A DNA stretch of 39,724 nt from Myxococcales bacterium (GCA_012514535.1 JAAZAA010000088.1:1-39724), one strand, 5' to 3'. Shown: positions 23,534-34,409, counted from the first letter of the stretch. Notes: generated by a model not told the origin, from the sequence alone. A program made the numbers and translations.

Positions 23534-24499
23534 TCAGCGAACGATCGGCCCGGGCACGAAGCAGGAGATGTTCGTCTCGATCTTGAAGTTCGACTCGGAC
23601 GTGTGTCGCTCGGCGTGGAAGATGTCCATGCTGTAGGTATTCCCCGGCACGATGCCGAGCTCGCCGGCGACGGCGTCGAAGTCGATCTCTCCGGTCTTGG
23701 GCAGGTGCATGCTGCCGAGATCGAGGGCGAGCTTGCCGTTCACGAAGATCCACATGTCGTCGTCGCCCGTGAAGCTGAAGACCTGCCCCTTGACGTACCC
23801 GAACTGCAGGTGGACTTCGGTGGTGAAGAGGTAGTTCTTCGAGTTGTTCGCCGGGCTCACCCCGAACCCCTCGTCGGGACCGAGGGGGAAAAACTCGCTG
23901 CTCTCGTAGACGAACTTACCGGGCTCCGTCGGGCTCTCCGTGAGCTCGAGCTCCTTCACGAAGGTCTGGTTCACGCCCTCCACGTCCCGGTACCACTGGT
24001 CGAAGGTCTCGGCGCTGGTGATGACGGGGATGTCGGGGGACCAGTACGGATCGCACTCTCGCGGCGTCGGGGGATCCTCGTTGATCCCCCACGGGCAGCC
24101 CACCGAGTCTCGAAAGACCGGCTTCGAATCGGGTCCGAGGGTCGCCTCGACGAGCTGGAGGCGGACCTCGTCCCCGGAGAACTGCATCTCGAAATCCGGA
24201 TGAGCCTCCGTGAAGTCTCGGTACACGACAGGGAGCACGGTGCCGCAGTCCTCGTTTTGGGGCTCGTCCTCGTCCGGAACGGGGATCAAACCGCCGCCGC
24301 TGCCCTCGGCGGGCCCCGCACCAGAGCCGCTGCCACCCGCGCCGTTGCCACCGTTCGACCCCAGGGGGCCCTCCCCGCGGCCGCTGGGCTCGCCAGAGCA
24401 GCCCGCCAGGAGAAGTGCCAGAGCAAATGTAGGAGTGAGTAGGGAGCGCAAAGCCAAGATCGTCCTCCGTAGGGTCAACGGGCTGGCTGATTCTCGCAT
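23534..24499 (-). CDS. Fibro-slime domain lipoprotein, second copy
   Basis: A 321-residue lipoprotein (lipobox LLAGC, Cys34) with a Gly/Ser-rich linker (36-68) in place of the Cys-rich modules of its paralogue at 3272-4354. The fibro-slime domain covers about 78-321 and shares FDQWYRDVEGVN, FSFTGDDDMWIFVNG, LDLGSMH and the ending SNFKIET. It carries an insert with two extra cysteines (GCPWGINEDPPTPRECDPYW). The chosen ATG gives the signal peptide directly; an ATG at 24550 is also possible. It is divergent from the ribbon-helix-helix regulator gene, which could control it. Surface adhesion or matrix function is inferred. Confidence 0.88.
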   Translation of the reverse strand: MRESASPLTLRRTILALRSLLTPTFALALLLAGCSGEPSGRGEGPLGSNGGNGAGGSGSGAGPAEGSGGGLIPVPDEDEPQNEDCGTVLPVVYRDFTEAHPDFEMQFSGDEVRLQLVEATLGPDSKPVFRDSVGCPWGINEDPPTPRECDPYWSPDIPVITSAETFDQWYRDVEGVNQTFVKELELTESPTEPGKFVYESSEFFPLGPDEGFGVSPANNSKNYLFTTEVHLQFGYVKGQVFSFTGDDDMWIFVNGKLALDLGSMHLPKTGEIDFDAVAGELGIVPGNTYSMDIFHAERHTSESNFKIETNISCFVPGPIVR

Positions 24500-24595
24500 A
24501 GCCCCGCGCCGCCGACCACCAACCCCGGCCACCCCACCGAGAACGGTCATGCCTCGCCTGGCACGTGAAGCGTTTTGCATTACACTTCCGCCGCC

Positions 24596-24769
24596 ATGGG
24601 AGAACAGCGCCGTGAACGCACCCTCAACGTCCGCATCACCGAGGTCGAAGCCGCGATGCTGCGCGCCCTCGCCGCCCACGCCGGCTTGAGTCAGTCGGAC
24701 ATGGTGCGCCAGTACATCCGCCGCGCCTTCGCGGAGCTCCCCCAAGCGTCGAAGCCCCCGCGCAAATGA
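24596..24769 (+). CDS. Ribbon-helix-helix DNA-binding protein
   Basis: 57 residues matching the MetJ/Arc/CopG fold. The DNA-contacting strand is RTLNVRI (8-14), with helix A about 15-28 and helix B about 32-45 (SQSDMVRQYIRRAF). The length is typical for a stand-alone dimeric repressor; no toxin gene follows. It is divergent from the second fibro-slime gene with a 96-bp shared intergenic region, so auto- and cross-regulation is plausible. A TACACT hexamer 15 bp before the ATG could be a -10 box. An ATG overlaps its stop (24766), but that frame runs through the antisense of tRNA-Lys and is not credible. Confidence 0.85.
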   Translation: MGEQRRERTLNVRITEVEAAMLRALAAHAGLSQSDMVRQYIRRAFAELPQASKPPRK

Positions 24770-24932
24770 ACGCCCCCATCGAGGGCGGCGCTCCGAAAGG
24801 CGAGGTCCCTCACCGTATCCCCGAGCTCGCTCCGAGCGCGCCAGACCCCACGCAGCCAGCTGAGTGGCGTCTCTCGATGCCAGTCGGGAGCTCCGCCCCG
24901 CTCCACTTCGATTGCGACTGCGGCTGTGTTCC

Positions 24933-25008
24933 TGGTGGGCCGACAGGGACTCGAACCCTGGACCTATGGATTAAAAATCCACTGCTCTACCGACTGAGCT
25001 ATCAGCCC
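24933..25008 (-). tRNA. tRNA-Lys (anticodon TTT)
   Basis: A 76-nt cloverleaf including an encoded CCA. Acceptor GGGCTGA pairs with TCGGCCC, and the D-loop region is GCTCAGTCGGTAGAGC. The anticodon arm GTGGA/TCCAT holds loop TTTTTAA, giving anticodon TTT. The T-loop is TTCGAGT, with stem CAGGG/CCCTG. The discriminator is A. It stands alone between the RHH gene and the DUF4388 gene. Confidence 0.96.
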
Positions 25009-25051
25009 TTGGGGGCGCTGTGTAGCGGAAAGCCGCCGCGCGCGCCACTCC

Positions 25052-26329
25052 TCACGGTGCCCCGCGAGGCCGAAGTCGCGACAGGGCCGGACCGACCTCC
25101 CGCTGGAGGGTCGCCTCCCCTTCCTTGCCAAGGAAAGCCCCGATGCTGAAGAGCGCGAAGCTCGCGTAGTCGAAGAGGAGCTGGCGGACGGTCACCTCCG
25201 GATCTTCCCCCGGGGCCACCAGGGGCACGTTCGCGGCGACGCGGCTGGGGTTCAGGCGCCCCTGTTCGTCCGGCCCTGCGCCGCGGAACAGGAGATCGTA
25301 GACGACGCCCGCGCCTACGGCGAAGGAGCTCAGGCTGGCGCGCAGCTCCTCCGCTTGCCCGGCCTGCCGCGCGGCCCGGAAGACCGCCACGAGGACCTCG
25401 TTCGCCGCCTCCACCACGGCGGTGATGCCCCCCGTGAGGCGCGGCGGGAGGATCACCACCTGCTTGGCCTGGGCGAGACCATAGATTTTCTTGGTGGTCT
25501 CGAACTCACCGAGCCCCGTCGCCCGACCGATCACCTCGACGCTGTTCCGCCCGTCGATGTGCGCCCAGACGTCCTGGTACTCGGCGGCCACCTCCTCGAT
25601 GCCCTCCACGCGTTGGGGCACGTGGTCCCGCGACGGGATCTTCTCCTGGAAGTAACGCACCTCGTCCATGCGCGTGACACCATCCATGAGGAGCGCGTTC
25701 ACGCTCACCATCTGCCGCGTCGGCATGCGGGTGTCGTCCAGGCCGTCGAGGAAGAAGAACGTGCCGTCGGACACGGTCATCGCGCCGAAGACGACCTCCT
25801 CGATCTGGCGCCGGATGGCGTGGTAAACTTGTTCTTTCTGCAGGAACCCTCGCTCGACGGCGGTCTCTCCGAAGCGCTTCCCTTGAGCCGTGCTCTGCTC
25901 CACCTCGCGCAGCTGCTCCTCCGAGAGCAGGCCGTAGTGGAACATCACCTGACCGAGGCGTTCGGAGGGGACGTTCGTCTGCACGCCGATCACTTGCGCC
26001 TGGTCCAGGAAGATCCGCCTGCAGTGATCGCCCTCGTGCACGCTCAGGACCCCGCGCCAGCCGGTCTGACCCACGAGCGCGAGCACGTCGCACACCGTGC
26101 CCGGCGCCGTCAGCTCGCCGGCGAGCCGCACGATGGCTCCATCCCCCTCGTCGACCCGCCCGTCCTCCCCCGTGTAGCGCATGAACACGACGTGGTCGGG
26201 CGCCGGCAGGAGGCGGTACGTACCGCGGTGAGGACGCATGCGCTGGCTCGCCACCGTCCCGATCGGATGCGCCACCCCCTGGGCGTCGATGCGGATGAGC
26301 TCGTCGCGTGCGTCTCTCATGACCACCAT
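25052..26329 (-). CDS. DUF4388 (PATAN)-domain protein
   Basis: A 425-residue cytoplasmic protein with no signal peptide. Residues about 70-215 match the DUF4388/PATAN domain found in two-component and gliding-related proteins of delta-proteobacteria and cyanobacteria: TGWRGVLSVHEGDHCRRIFLDQAQVIGV, LGQVMFHYGLLSEEQL, GETAVERGFLQKEQVYHAIRRQIEEVVF and a final DGTFFFLDG. The remainder is helical and not recognised. Two ATGs (26329 and 26320) are possible. Signal transduction or protein interaction is the expected role. It is downstream of dnaE on the same strand with a 287-bp gap, so it probably has its own promoter. Confidence 0.82.
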   Translation of the reverse strand: MVVMRDARDELIRIDAQGVAHPIGTVASQRMRPHRGTYRLLPAPDHVVFMRYTGEDGRVDEGDGAIVRLAGELTAPGTVCDVLALVGQTGWRGVLSVHEGDHCRRIFLDQAQVIGVQTNVPSERLGQVMFHYGLLSEEQLREVEQSTAQGKRFGETAVERGFLQKEQVYHAIRRQIEEVVFGAMTVSDGTFFFLDGLDDTRMPTRQMVSVNALLMDGVTRMDEVRYFQEKIPSRDHVPQRVEGIEEVAAEYQDVWAHIDGRNSVEVIGRATGLGEFETTKKIYGLAQAKQVVILPPRLTGGITAVVEAANEVLVAVFRAARQAGQAEELRASLSSFAVGAGVVYDLLFRGAGPDEQGRLNPSRVAANVPLVAPGEDPEVTVRQLLFDYASFALFSIGAFLGKEGEATLQREVGPALSRLRPRGAP

Positions 26330-26616
26330 GACTCTAATGCACACCGCCGCTCCAGGGAAAACCTCCAGCGCCTCCCTCGAGCTTTCCCTCGACGTCCCCC
26401 GGAGCCTCCCGGCGTCCGCCCCATCCGCCCGAAACGTGCGGCACGGGACATGCCCGACGCGGGCCCCGACCCACGAAAGTCCACCGCGGAGAGCCGGACG
26501 CGAGCACCGTCCCCCAACGTGAGCCCTCCAGGAGGCTCCGCCGCGACGACCGCGAGCACCCACGAGTCCTCCTCGGTGGCGGACAGTCGGCGCCCTGCGC
26601 GCCCCTCCAGCGCCCT
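26330..26616. other. Gap between dnaE and the DUF4388 gene
   Basis: 287 bp without a gene. A bulged hairpin at 26521-26538 (CCTCC and GGAGG around one base, with outer GAG/CTC) lies about 80 bp after the dnaE stop and may mark its transcript end. Confidence 0.35.
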
Positions 26617-29600
26617 TCAGCGCAGCTCAGCGACGGTGTCGCCAAACATCCGCTCGAGGCCCGCCAGCACGACGTCGCTGGGGGTCACCCGCAACTGGGT
26701 GAGCTCCAGGGTGGCTTCGGCCCCGTCGGGGAGGGAGACGATCAGGTCCACGGGGCACTCCCCGGGGCACCGCGCGAGCAGCGACCGCAGGGCCTCGAGC
26801 TGGCTCCGTCCCAGGCGATCGGAGTGCAGCCGGATGGCCATCGAGCGGGTCGCCGCCATGACGGCGTCCGCCAGCGGCTCCACCGAGTCCACGAGCAGCG
26901 TCGGCTCCTTCTCCTCGTCGGGCTCGTCGCTGATGGGGAAGCTCACCTTGCCGGAGACGAGCACGGGCTCTCCGCTCGTGAGGAGGTGTGAGTACGTGTC
27001 GATGCGATCACCGCGCAGCTTGGCCTTCACGCGGCCGAAGGCGTCCTCCACCTCGAAGAAGGCGGCCTTGCCCCCCGCGCCTCCCTTGAAGAGGCGCTCC
27101 TGGTAGTTCTCGACCATCCCGGTGACGCTCTGCACGCTCCAGGCCTCCGCCTCCCGCAGCTTGATCGAGCTGACCGCTCCGAGGCGGGTCATCTTGGTCC
27201 CATACCGGAAGAGCGGGTGCCCGGAGACGTAACAGCCGAGGGCCGCCTTCTCCCGCCGCAGCATCTCCAAGCGATCCCAGGCCTCGACCTGGGGGTAGTC
27301 GTCGTTGATGCTCCCGCCGGCGTCGCCGCCGTTCGAGCTCCCCGCCGCCTGCTCGAACAATCCGAACAGGGTCGCCTGGCCTCGCTCCCGATCGCGGGTG
27401 GCGCTGCGGCTGCGTTCGAGGGCCCGATCCACTGCCTCGAAGGCCCGGGAGCGAGGGATCCCCATGGGGTCGAGCACCGAGTCGAAGGCGCCGCACTGGA
27501 CCAGGGATTCCAGCACCCCCTTATTCAGGCGCCGGGCGTCGACCCGCGACGCGAAGTCGAACAGATCTCGGAATGGGCCTCCCGACGCGCGGATCTCGAA
27601 CATGCTGGCGAGGGCCGCCTCGCCCACCCCGCGCACGGCGCCGAGCCCGAACCGGATCTGAGGGCCGTACTTGTCCCGCAGCTTTCCCGGGCCTCGGGCG
27701 CTGCCGGAGCCGTCGGGGTAACGATACACCACCGTGAAGTCGGTCTCGCTGGCGTTGATGTCCGGCGGCAGCACGCTGACGCCCCAAGCGCGCGCTTCGG
27801 CGATGGTCCGCACCACCTTGTCGATCTTGTCCTTGTCCGTCGTGAGCGCGGCGGCGAAGAACTCCGTCGGGTAGTGCGCCTTCAGGTAGGCGGTCTGGTA
27901 GGTGACCAGGGCGTAGGCCGCCGAGTGGCTCTTGTTGAAGCCGTAGGACGCGAAGCCCTCGATCTCGTTGAAGATCGCCTCGGCCTGAGCAGGATCGACG
28001 CCCTTCTTCGCGGCTCCGTCCACGAAGAGCTGCTTCTGCTTGGCCATCTCCTCGGCCTTCTTCTTGCCCATCGCGCGGCGCAGCAGATCGGCGCCGCCGA
28101 GGGAGTACCCCGCGAGGCGCTGCGCGATCTGCATGACCTGCTCCTGGTAGACGGGGACGCCATAGGTCGGCGCGAGCACCTCGTCGACGAGGTCGTGGAG
28201 CTTGCGGATGGGTTTGCGGCCGTGCTTGACGCCGATGAAGTCGTCGATCATGCCCGTGCCGAGGGGGCCCGGGCGATAGAGCGCCACGGCGGCGACGATG
28301 TCCTCGAAGCAGTCCGGCTTGAGGCTCCGGAGCAGCTGCTGCATCCCGCTCGACTCGAGCTGGAACACGCCGGTGGTGTCACCACTCGAGATGAGCTGAT
28401 AGGTGGCTCGATCGTCGAGGGGTAAGGTGCGCACGTCCAGGGGGCGCCCCTTGCGATCGGGGCGGGCGTTCACGAGCCGCTGCGCCACGTCGATGACCGT
28501 GAGCGTCTTGAGGCCCAAGAAGTCGAACTTGACGAGGCCCGCCTCCTCGACGTCGTTCTTGTCGTACTGCGTGACGATCGCCGAGTCGCTCAGGAACGTC
28601 GGCACATGATCGTCGAGCGGCCCTTCGCTGATCACGACGCCCGCCGCGTGCATCCCGGCGTGCCGCGTGAGCCCCTCGAGGCGCTGGCTCTGCTCCACCA
28701 GCTCCGCGATCCGCGGATCCGTGTCGACCAGGTTCTTGAGCTTCGGCTCCATCTCCAGGGCCTGGGCGATGGTCGCCGTCTTGCCCTGGCCCAGATCCGG
28801 CACGAGGCTCGCGATGCGCTGCGCCTCCGGAGCCGCGATGCCCATGGCCCGCGCGACGTCCTTGATCACGCTGCGCGCTTTCAGGTTCTGAAAAGTCGCG
28901 ATCTGCCCGACGCTCTCTTTGCCGTACTTTTCCGCGACGTAGTCGATCACCCGGTCCCGCCGCGACATGCAGAAGTCGATGTCGAAGTCGGGCATGCTCA
29001 CGCGCTCCGGGTTGAGGAAGCGCTCGAACAGCAGGTTGTAGGGGATCGGGTCGATCTCCGTGATCTCCATGCTGTAGGCGACCAGCGACCCGGCACCGGA
29101 GCCTCGCCCCGGGCCGACGGGGATCCCCATCGACTTCGCCTCACGGATGAAGTCCCAGACGATGAGGAAGTAGCCGGCGTACTGCATGCGCAGGATGACG
29201 TCGATCTCCCGGCTCAGGCGATCACGGTACTCCTGCTCGTCGAAGGCCTGCCCCAAGGCGCGCATCTGCTCGAAGCGCAGCTCGAGGCCCTGCTCCGCCA
29301 CGTGGCGAAAATAGCTCTCCGGAGTGTGATCCTCCGGGACGGGGAACCGCGGCAACATCGGCGTGCCGAGGCTGAGCTCCAGCCCCGAGCACATCTCCGC
29401 CACGCGCAGGGTGTTCTTCAGGGCCTCCGGGTACTCTCCGAAGCTCGCCGCCATCTCCGCGGGGCTCTTCAGGTACATCTCGGAGGAGCCGTGGTGGGTC
29501 GGCAGCGCCTCCTGATAGGTCCGCCCCAGGCGCACGCACTCCAGATAGAGCTGCGCCGCGGCGTCCTCCTTGGCCATGAAGTGCACGTCGTTGGTGGCGA

Positions 29601-30186
29601 CGATCGGCAGATCGAGCCGTCGCGCCGCCGCCGCGAGGATGCCGTTGACCACGGGCTGCTCGGCGAAGCCGTGGTTCTGGAGCTCGACGAACAGATGCCC
29701 GGGAGCGAAGCGATCGCGCAGCTCCGCGAGCACCGCCTCGCCCTGTTCCTCCCCCAGCTCCATCACCCGCTGGGCCGCCACCCCGCCGAGACACCCGGTG
29801 AGGCAGATCAGCCCCTCCGTCGCCCCCTCGAGGTCCGCGAGGCCGATGCTGGGCCCGGCGTCGCTGACCGGCCGACACTGGCCTCGCGACACCAGCTTGA
29901 CCAGGTTCTTGTATCCCCGCTCCGTGGCGGCGAGCAGCACCAGGTGGTCGAGGTGGCCGCCGCCGTCCCGAGCCACGTTGAGCTCCGCGCCCAAAATCGC
30001 CTGGAGCCCGGCGCTGCGGCACTCCTTGTAGTGCCGGATCGCGCCGAACATGTTGTGGTGGTCCGTCATGGCCACCGCAGACATCCCGAGCGCCTTGGCT
30101 CGGGCCGCGAGCTGCCCCACCTTCACCGAACTCGACAGGAACGAGTACTGGGTGTGGACGTGCAAATGGACGAACTCGACCGCCAC
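26617..30186 (-). CDS. dnaE: DNA polymerase III alpha subunit
   Basis: The replicative polymerase, 1189 residues. An N-terminal PHP domain (3 to about 280) starts HLHVHTQYSF. The palm motif PDFDIDF is at 399-405, with metal-binding Asp400 and Asp402. Finger and thumb motifs are QEQVMQIAQRLAGYSLGGAD and RRAMGKKKAEEM. FNKSHSAAYALVTYQTAYLK follows, then a helix-hairpin-helix region (FGLGAVRGVGEAAL) and a C-terminal OB-fold/tau-binding part. The PHP metal-site positions (HVH, TDHH, GAE, HLVLLA, QNHG, ATNDVH) look intact, unlike E. coli DnaE. The GTG start is inferred from where family homology begins; the frame stays open upstream into the divergent cytochrome gene. GGGGGG lies 14 bases upstream. 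Confidence 0.96.
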   Translation of the reverse strand: MAVEFVHLHVHTQYSFLSSSVKVGQLAARAKALGMSAVAMTDHHNMFGAIRHYKECRSAGLQAILGAELNVARDGGGHLDHLVLLAATERGYKNLVKLVSRGQCRPVSDAGPSIGLADLEGATEGLICLTGCLGGVAAQRVMELGEEQGEAVLAELRDRFAPGHLFVELQNHGFAEQPVVNGILAAAARRLDLPIVATNDVHFMAKEDAAAQLYLECVRLGRTYQEALPTHHGSSEMYLKSPAEMAASFGEYPEALKNTLRVAEMCSGLELSLGTPMLPRFPVPEDHTPESYFRHVAEQGLELRFEQMRALGQAFDEQEYRDRLSREIDVILRMQYAGYFLIVWDFIREAKSMGIPVGPGRGSGAGSLVAYSMEITEIDPIPYNLLFERFLNPERVSMPDFDIDFCMSRRDRVIDYVAEKYGKESVGQIATFQNLKARSVIKDVARAMGIAAPEAQRIASLVPDLGQGKTATIAQALEMEPKLKNLVDTDPRIAELVEQSQRLEGLTRHAGMHAAGVVISEGPLDDHVPTFLSDSAIVTQYDKNDVEEAGLVKFDFLGLKTLTVIDVAQRLVNARPDRKGRPLDVRTLPLDDRATYQLISSGDTTGVFQLESSGMQQLLRSLKPDCFEDIVAAVALYRPGPLGTGMIDDFIGVKHGRKPIRKLHDLVDEVLAPTYGVPVYQEQVMQIAQRLAGYSLGGADLLRRAMGKKKAEEMAKQKQLFVDGAAKKGVDPAQAEAIFNEIEGFASYGFNKSHSAAYALVTYQTAYLKAHYPTEFFAAALTTDKDKIDKVVRTIAEARAWGVSVLPPDINASETDFTVVYRYPDGSGSARGPGKLRDKYGPQIRFGLGAVRGVGEAALASMFEIRASGGPFRDLFDFASRVDARRLNKGVLESLVQCGAFDSVLDPMGIPRSRAFEAVDRALERSRSATRDRERGQATLFGLFEQAAGSSNGGDAGGSINDDYPQVEAWDRLEMLRREKAALGCYVSGHPLFRYGTKMTRLGAVSSIKLREAEAWSVQSVTGMVENYQERLFKGGAGGKAAFFEVEDAFGRVKAKLRGDRIDTYSHLLTSGEPVLVSGKVSFPISDEPDEEKEPTLLVDSVEPLADAVMAATRSMAIRLHSDRLGRSQLEALRSLLARCPGECPVDLIVSLPDGAEATLELTQLRVTPSDVVLAGLERMFGDTVAELR

Positions 30187-30267
30187 GGGACGATTCGAGT
30201 ACCCCCCAGCGGCCAGGTTGGCAACGGAAACCACCGACCGCGCGCCTGGTGTGGTATGGGCACGCCC

Positions 30268-30906
30268 ATGACGCGCACCTCGAGGAGAGCAAGCTGGCGC
30301 CCGCTCGTGGCGCTCGCCGCCCTGGCGACCATCGCCGCCGCCTGCGACCGCAGCGAGGAGGGGCTGCGGGAGTGGAGCCCCCAGGATCACGACCACCAGA
30401 CGACCCCCAGCGCCGGCCAGGTGGACGCGAGCCAACAGCGCCCCGCCCTCGAAGAACACGGAATTTCGGACGTGATCCTCGCCAGCTGGAAGCAAAACTG
30501 CGTCACCTGCCACGGCCCGGTGGGGCGCGGCGATGGTCCTCAGGGCCCCATGGTTCGCCCGCCGGACTTCACCAACCCCGTGTGGCAGAAGAACGCCATG
30601 GACGACCACATGCGTCGCACCATCACGAAGGGGCGTGGAGCGATGCCGGGCTTCGCTCATCTCCCGGAGGAGACCGTCGACGGGTTGATCCGCTTGATTC
30701 GCTTGCTGAACCGCGATCGCCCTGCGCCCGCCGCGGCAGCGCCCGCCGCGGCAGCGCCCGCCGCCGCACCGCCGACCACGGCGACGCCACCCGCCGCGAC
30801 GTCCCCCGCGACGCCCCCTCCAGCGGCCGCGCCCAACCCGGCCTCCCCCGCCTCGACGCCCGCTGCCCCGGCAACCGCTGCTCCGGCAGCCCCCGAGCAG
30901 CCGTGA
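30268..30906 (+). CDS. Cytochrome c lipoprotein with Pro/Ala-rich tail
   Basis: A 212-residue lipoprotein (Cys26 after TIAAA). A small class I cytochrome c domain covers about 65-150, with one heme site CVTCH (78-82), the nearby GPVGRGDGPQG loop and a probable axial methionine at 126 in GAMPGF. Residues about 152-212 are a Pro/Ala/Thr tail with no structure. The domain resembles single-heme electron-transfer cytochromes that shuttle between membrane complexes. A second ATG at 30256 is an alternative start. The stop overlaps the GTG of the next gene (GTGA), so the two are translationally coupled. It is divergent from dnaE with an 81-bp gap. Confidence 0.85.
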   Translation: MTRTSRRASWRPLVALAALATIAAACDRSEEGLREWSPQDHDHQTTPSAGQVDASQQRPALEEHGISDVILASWKQNCVTCHGPVGRGDGPQGPMVRPPDFTNPVWQKNAMDDHMRRTITKGRGAMPGFAHLPEETVDGLIRLIRLLNRDRPAPAAAAPAAAAPAAAPPTTATPPAATSPATPPPAAAPNPASPASTPAAPATAAPAAPEQP

Positions 30907-31412
30907 ACCCGCCCGAGTCCGACGCCGAGCGCCCCGAACCAGCGCCCTCCCGCGCCTCTGAAGAGCCCGCCGTGGCGGAGCTTTCTCCCCCCAGCGGCTG
31001 GGCTTTCTGGCGCCTGCGCTTGGCGCGCGCCCTCGTCGTCGGTGGGCTCGCCGTGGCGGTGCTGCGCCTCGCCCCGGCGCTCCCGCGGGAGCAACACGTG
31101 ATCGTCGAGGCGCCTCCGGGGACGAACATCACCGCCCTCAACCTGAGCTGGCGGAGCCAGGAGGACGACCGCGTCGTCGGCGGGGTCGAGCTCAAACCCC
31201 ATGGCGAGACCCGCCGAGTCTCCCACCTCCTCAAGGTCCCGAACGGCGACTACACGCTCGCCGTCAGCGCCCACGTCGTGCGTCCCGATGCAGCGCCGAC
31301 TCTGCCCGCGCCGGAAGCGGCCGCGACCAGTCGTCCCCCAGAGCTCCTCTTGCTCGAGCGCACGGTCTCCCTCGACGGGGACACCACACGACTCACACTC
31401 ACCGACCGCTGA
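30903..31412 (+). CDS. Single-pass membrane protein coupled to the cytochrome
   Basis: 169 residues. A Pro/Glu-rich cytoplasmic head is followed by one membrane helix (about 38-57) and an exported domain of about 110 residues with strands such as EQHVIVEAPP, LNLSWRSQ, VGGVELKPHG and LLKVPNGDYTLAVSAHVV. The exported part looks like a small beta-sandwich. The GTG start overlaps the stop of the cytochrome gene, a strong sign of paired expression. I do not recognise the family; a partner or anchor of the cytochrome is a guess from position. Confidence 0.7.
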   Translation: MNPPESDAERPEPAPSRASEEPAVAELSPPSGWAFWRLRLARALVVGGLAVAVLRLAPALPREQHVIVEAPPGTNITALNLSWRSQEDDRVVGGVELKPHGETRRVSHLLKVPNGDYTLAVSAHVVRPDAAPTLPAPEAAATSRPPELLLLERTVSLDGDTTRLTLTDR

Positions 31413-31427
31413 CTATCGGCACACACA

Positions 31428-31451
31428 TCGCCCCCCACACCCATGGGGCGA
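31428..31451 (+). terminator. Hairpin after the cytochrome unit
   Basis: TCGCCCC (31428-31434) and GGGGCGA (31445-31451) with a 10-nt loop lie 16 bp after the stop of the membrane protein gene. The position is right for a transcript end; there is no T-run. Confidence 0.4.
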
Positions 31452-31599
31452 AATGGCGTCCAGGCGGCGCGCCCCGCCCCGCTCGGGCCGCCCGGGACGG
31501 GTCGTTCCCACCTTGACGGCTTGGGCGTCTCGGTGTCGAGTGGTCAGGATGAGTCTTCCAGCCCTGGATGAGACGCGCGCCCTGCACCAGGAAGGAACG

Positions 31600-32906
<1,307 letters not shown>

Positions 32907-32910
<4 letters not shown>

Positions 32911-34409
32911 ACGACTCGCTCCGCACCAGCAACGGCGACGCCCCCGTCGCCTTTCGACACGCCCGTGACTTCATCCCTGGCGACGCCGGGGGCGCGATCG
33001 GGCTCGGCCCCCTCGAGAGCGAATACGAGCGGCTCTTCACGGAGGCGCTCGCCGACGGCGTCATCGACGCGGACGAGCGCGAACGCCTCGATCGCGCCGC
33101 GGAGGAGCTGGGCCTCGACGGGCGCCGCCTGCGACGCCTCGAGGAGGCCCTCCTCGCCGCCTACCAGGCGCGACATCGGGTGCGGGTCGTGGAGCGCTTC
33201 GAGGAGCACCGCGACAGCTTGCTCCCCTGGACCCTCACCGCCGACTCGCCCCCGCAGCCCGCGGACCTCGTGGCGGAGGTGGAGCGCCTACGGGCCCGCG
33301 TGGCCGAGCTCGAGGAGGAGCTTCGCCGCGCCCGGGCGGCAATCAACGTCGAGGTCGATCTGAGCGGCCTCGAAGCGGAGGCCGAGGCGATCGCCGAGGA
33401 GCCCGACGAGCAATGGAGGCGCGTGCGGCGGGACCCGACGGACGTCGAGGCCCTCCGTCAGCTCTACCGCATCCACACCGCCCGCGAGAACCTGGATGGC
33501 CGCTGGTGCGTCGCCCAGGCGCTCACCCTGCTCGGCCGCGCCAACGCCGAGGAGAAGGCTCTGTTCGACGAGCACCGCACCCGCGGCCTCATCGCGCCGA
33601 AGGCAGGGATCGGGGCGAGCGCCTGGCACGACTGCCTGTTCCATCCCGAGGAAGAAGCGCTCACCGGGCAGATCTTCTCGCTCATCGCGCCGGCCGTCCT
33701 GATCGGTCGCGTCACGACCCTGCGACGGGAAGGCTCGCTCCATCGCGTCGATCCGGCGACACGACAGAGCCCCGAGACGAGCACCGTCATGGCCGTCCGC
33801 GCGATGGCCTGGGGCGCTGCCCTGCTCGGTCTGCCTCTGCCCCCGGTCTACGTGGAGAAGGAGCGCTCGGCGGCCTACGAGCACATCCCCGCGGTCCCTC
33901 CCGTGACCGTCGTGGGCGGTGGCGCCCTGCGCGGCAGAACCGAAGCGGAGCTCGCCTTCCTGGTGGGGCGGCACCTGTGCGGCTACCGCGGAGAGCACTT
34001 CGTGAAGACCCTCTTCTCCTCGGTGCCCGATCTCGAGGATCTGTTCCTGTCGGCGCTGGTGATCGGTCAGCCTACCCTGCCGATCGCGAGCAGCGTGCGC
34101 CAGCGCGTGGAGCCGATCGCGCGCGCCATCTCTCCCTTGCTCGAGCCCGTCCACCTCGACGCCTTGCGGGGGCACTTCCTGCGCTTCGTCGACGAGGGCG
34201 GGCGGACGAACCTGCAGCGCTGGTCGGCCGCCGTGGAGAAATCCCAGTGCCGTGTCGGGCTCGCCCTGAGCCAGGACTTGCTGGCGGCCTGCGGGGTGCT
34301 CGAGGCGGAGGAGGGCCCCCTCGGACCCCTCGTCCAGGATCTGATCGCCTACTCGACGAGCTCTCGCTTCCTGCGCCTCCGCAAGCAGCTCGGGATCGCC
34401 CTGTCCTGA
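32907..34409 (+). CDS. 500-residue protein coupled to the FHA-sigma54 activator
   Basis: Soluble, with no signal peptide. Residues about 35-95 form an acidic helical region with an ADGVIDADER motif, like TerB or EF-hand-type loops. Residues about 115-150 are a coiled coil. The rest (about 180-500) is mostly helical and contains AELAFLVGRHLCGYRGEH (near 350), which looks like the zinc helix of an M48-type peptidase that has lost its HExxH residues. No active site can be assigned. The ATGA overlap with the activator gene makes shared expression and a common pathway likely. It could be a regulator or target of the FHA protein. Related proteins appear to be myxobacterial, but I do not recognise a named family. 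Confidence 0.8.

Noticed and set aside
24766-25149. Plus-strand frame whose ATG overlaps the RHH stop
   Set aside because: It reads through the antisense of tRNA-Lys (TGTRTLDLWIKNPLLYRLSY) and has no coherent protein outside it; the ATGA overlap is probably chance.
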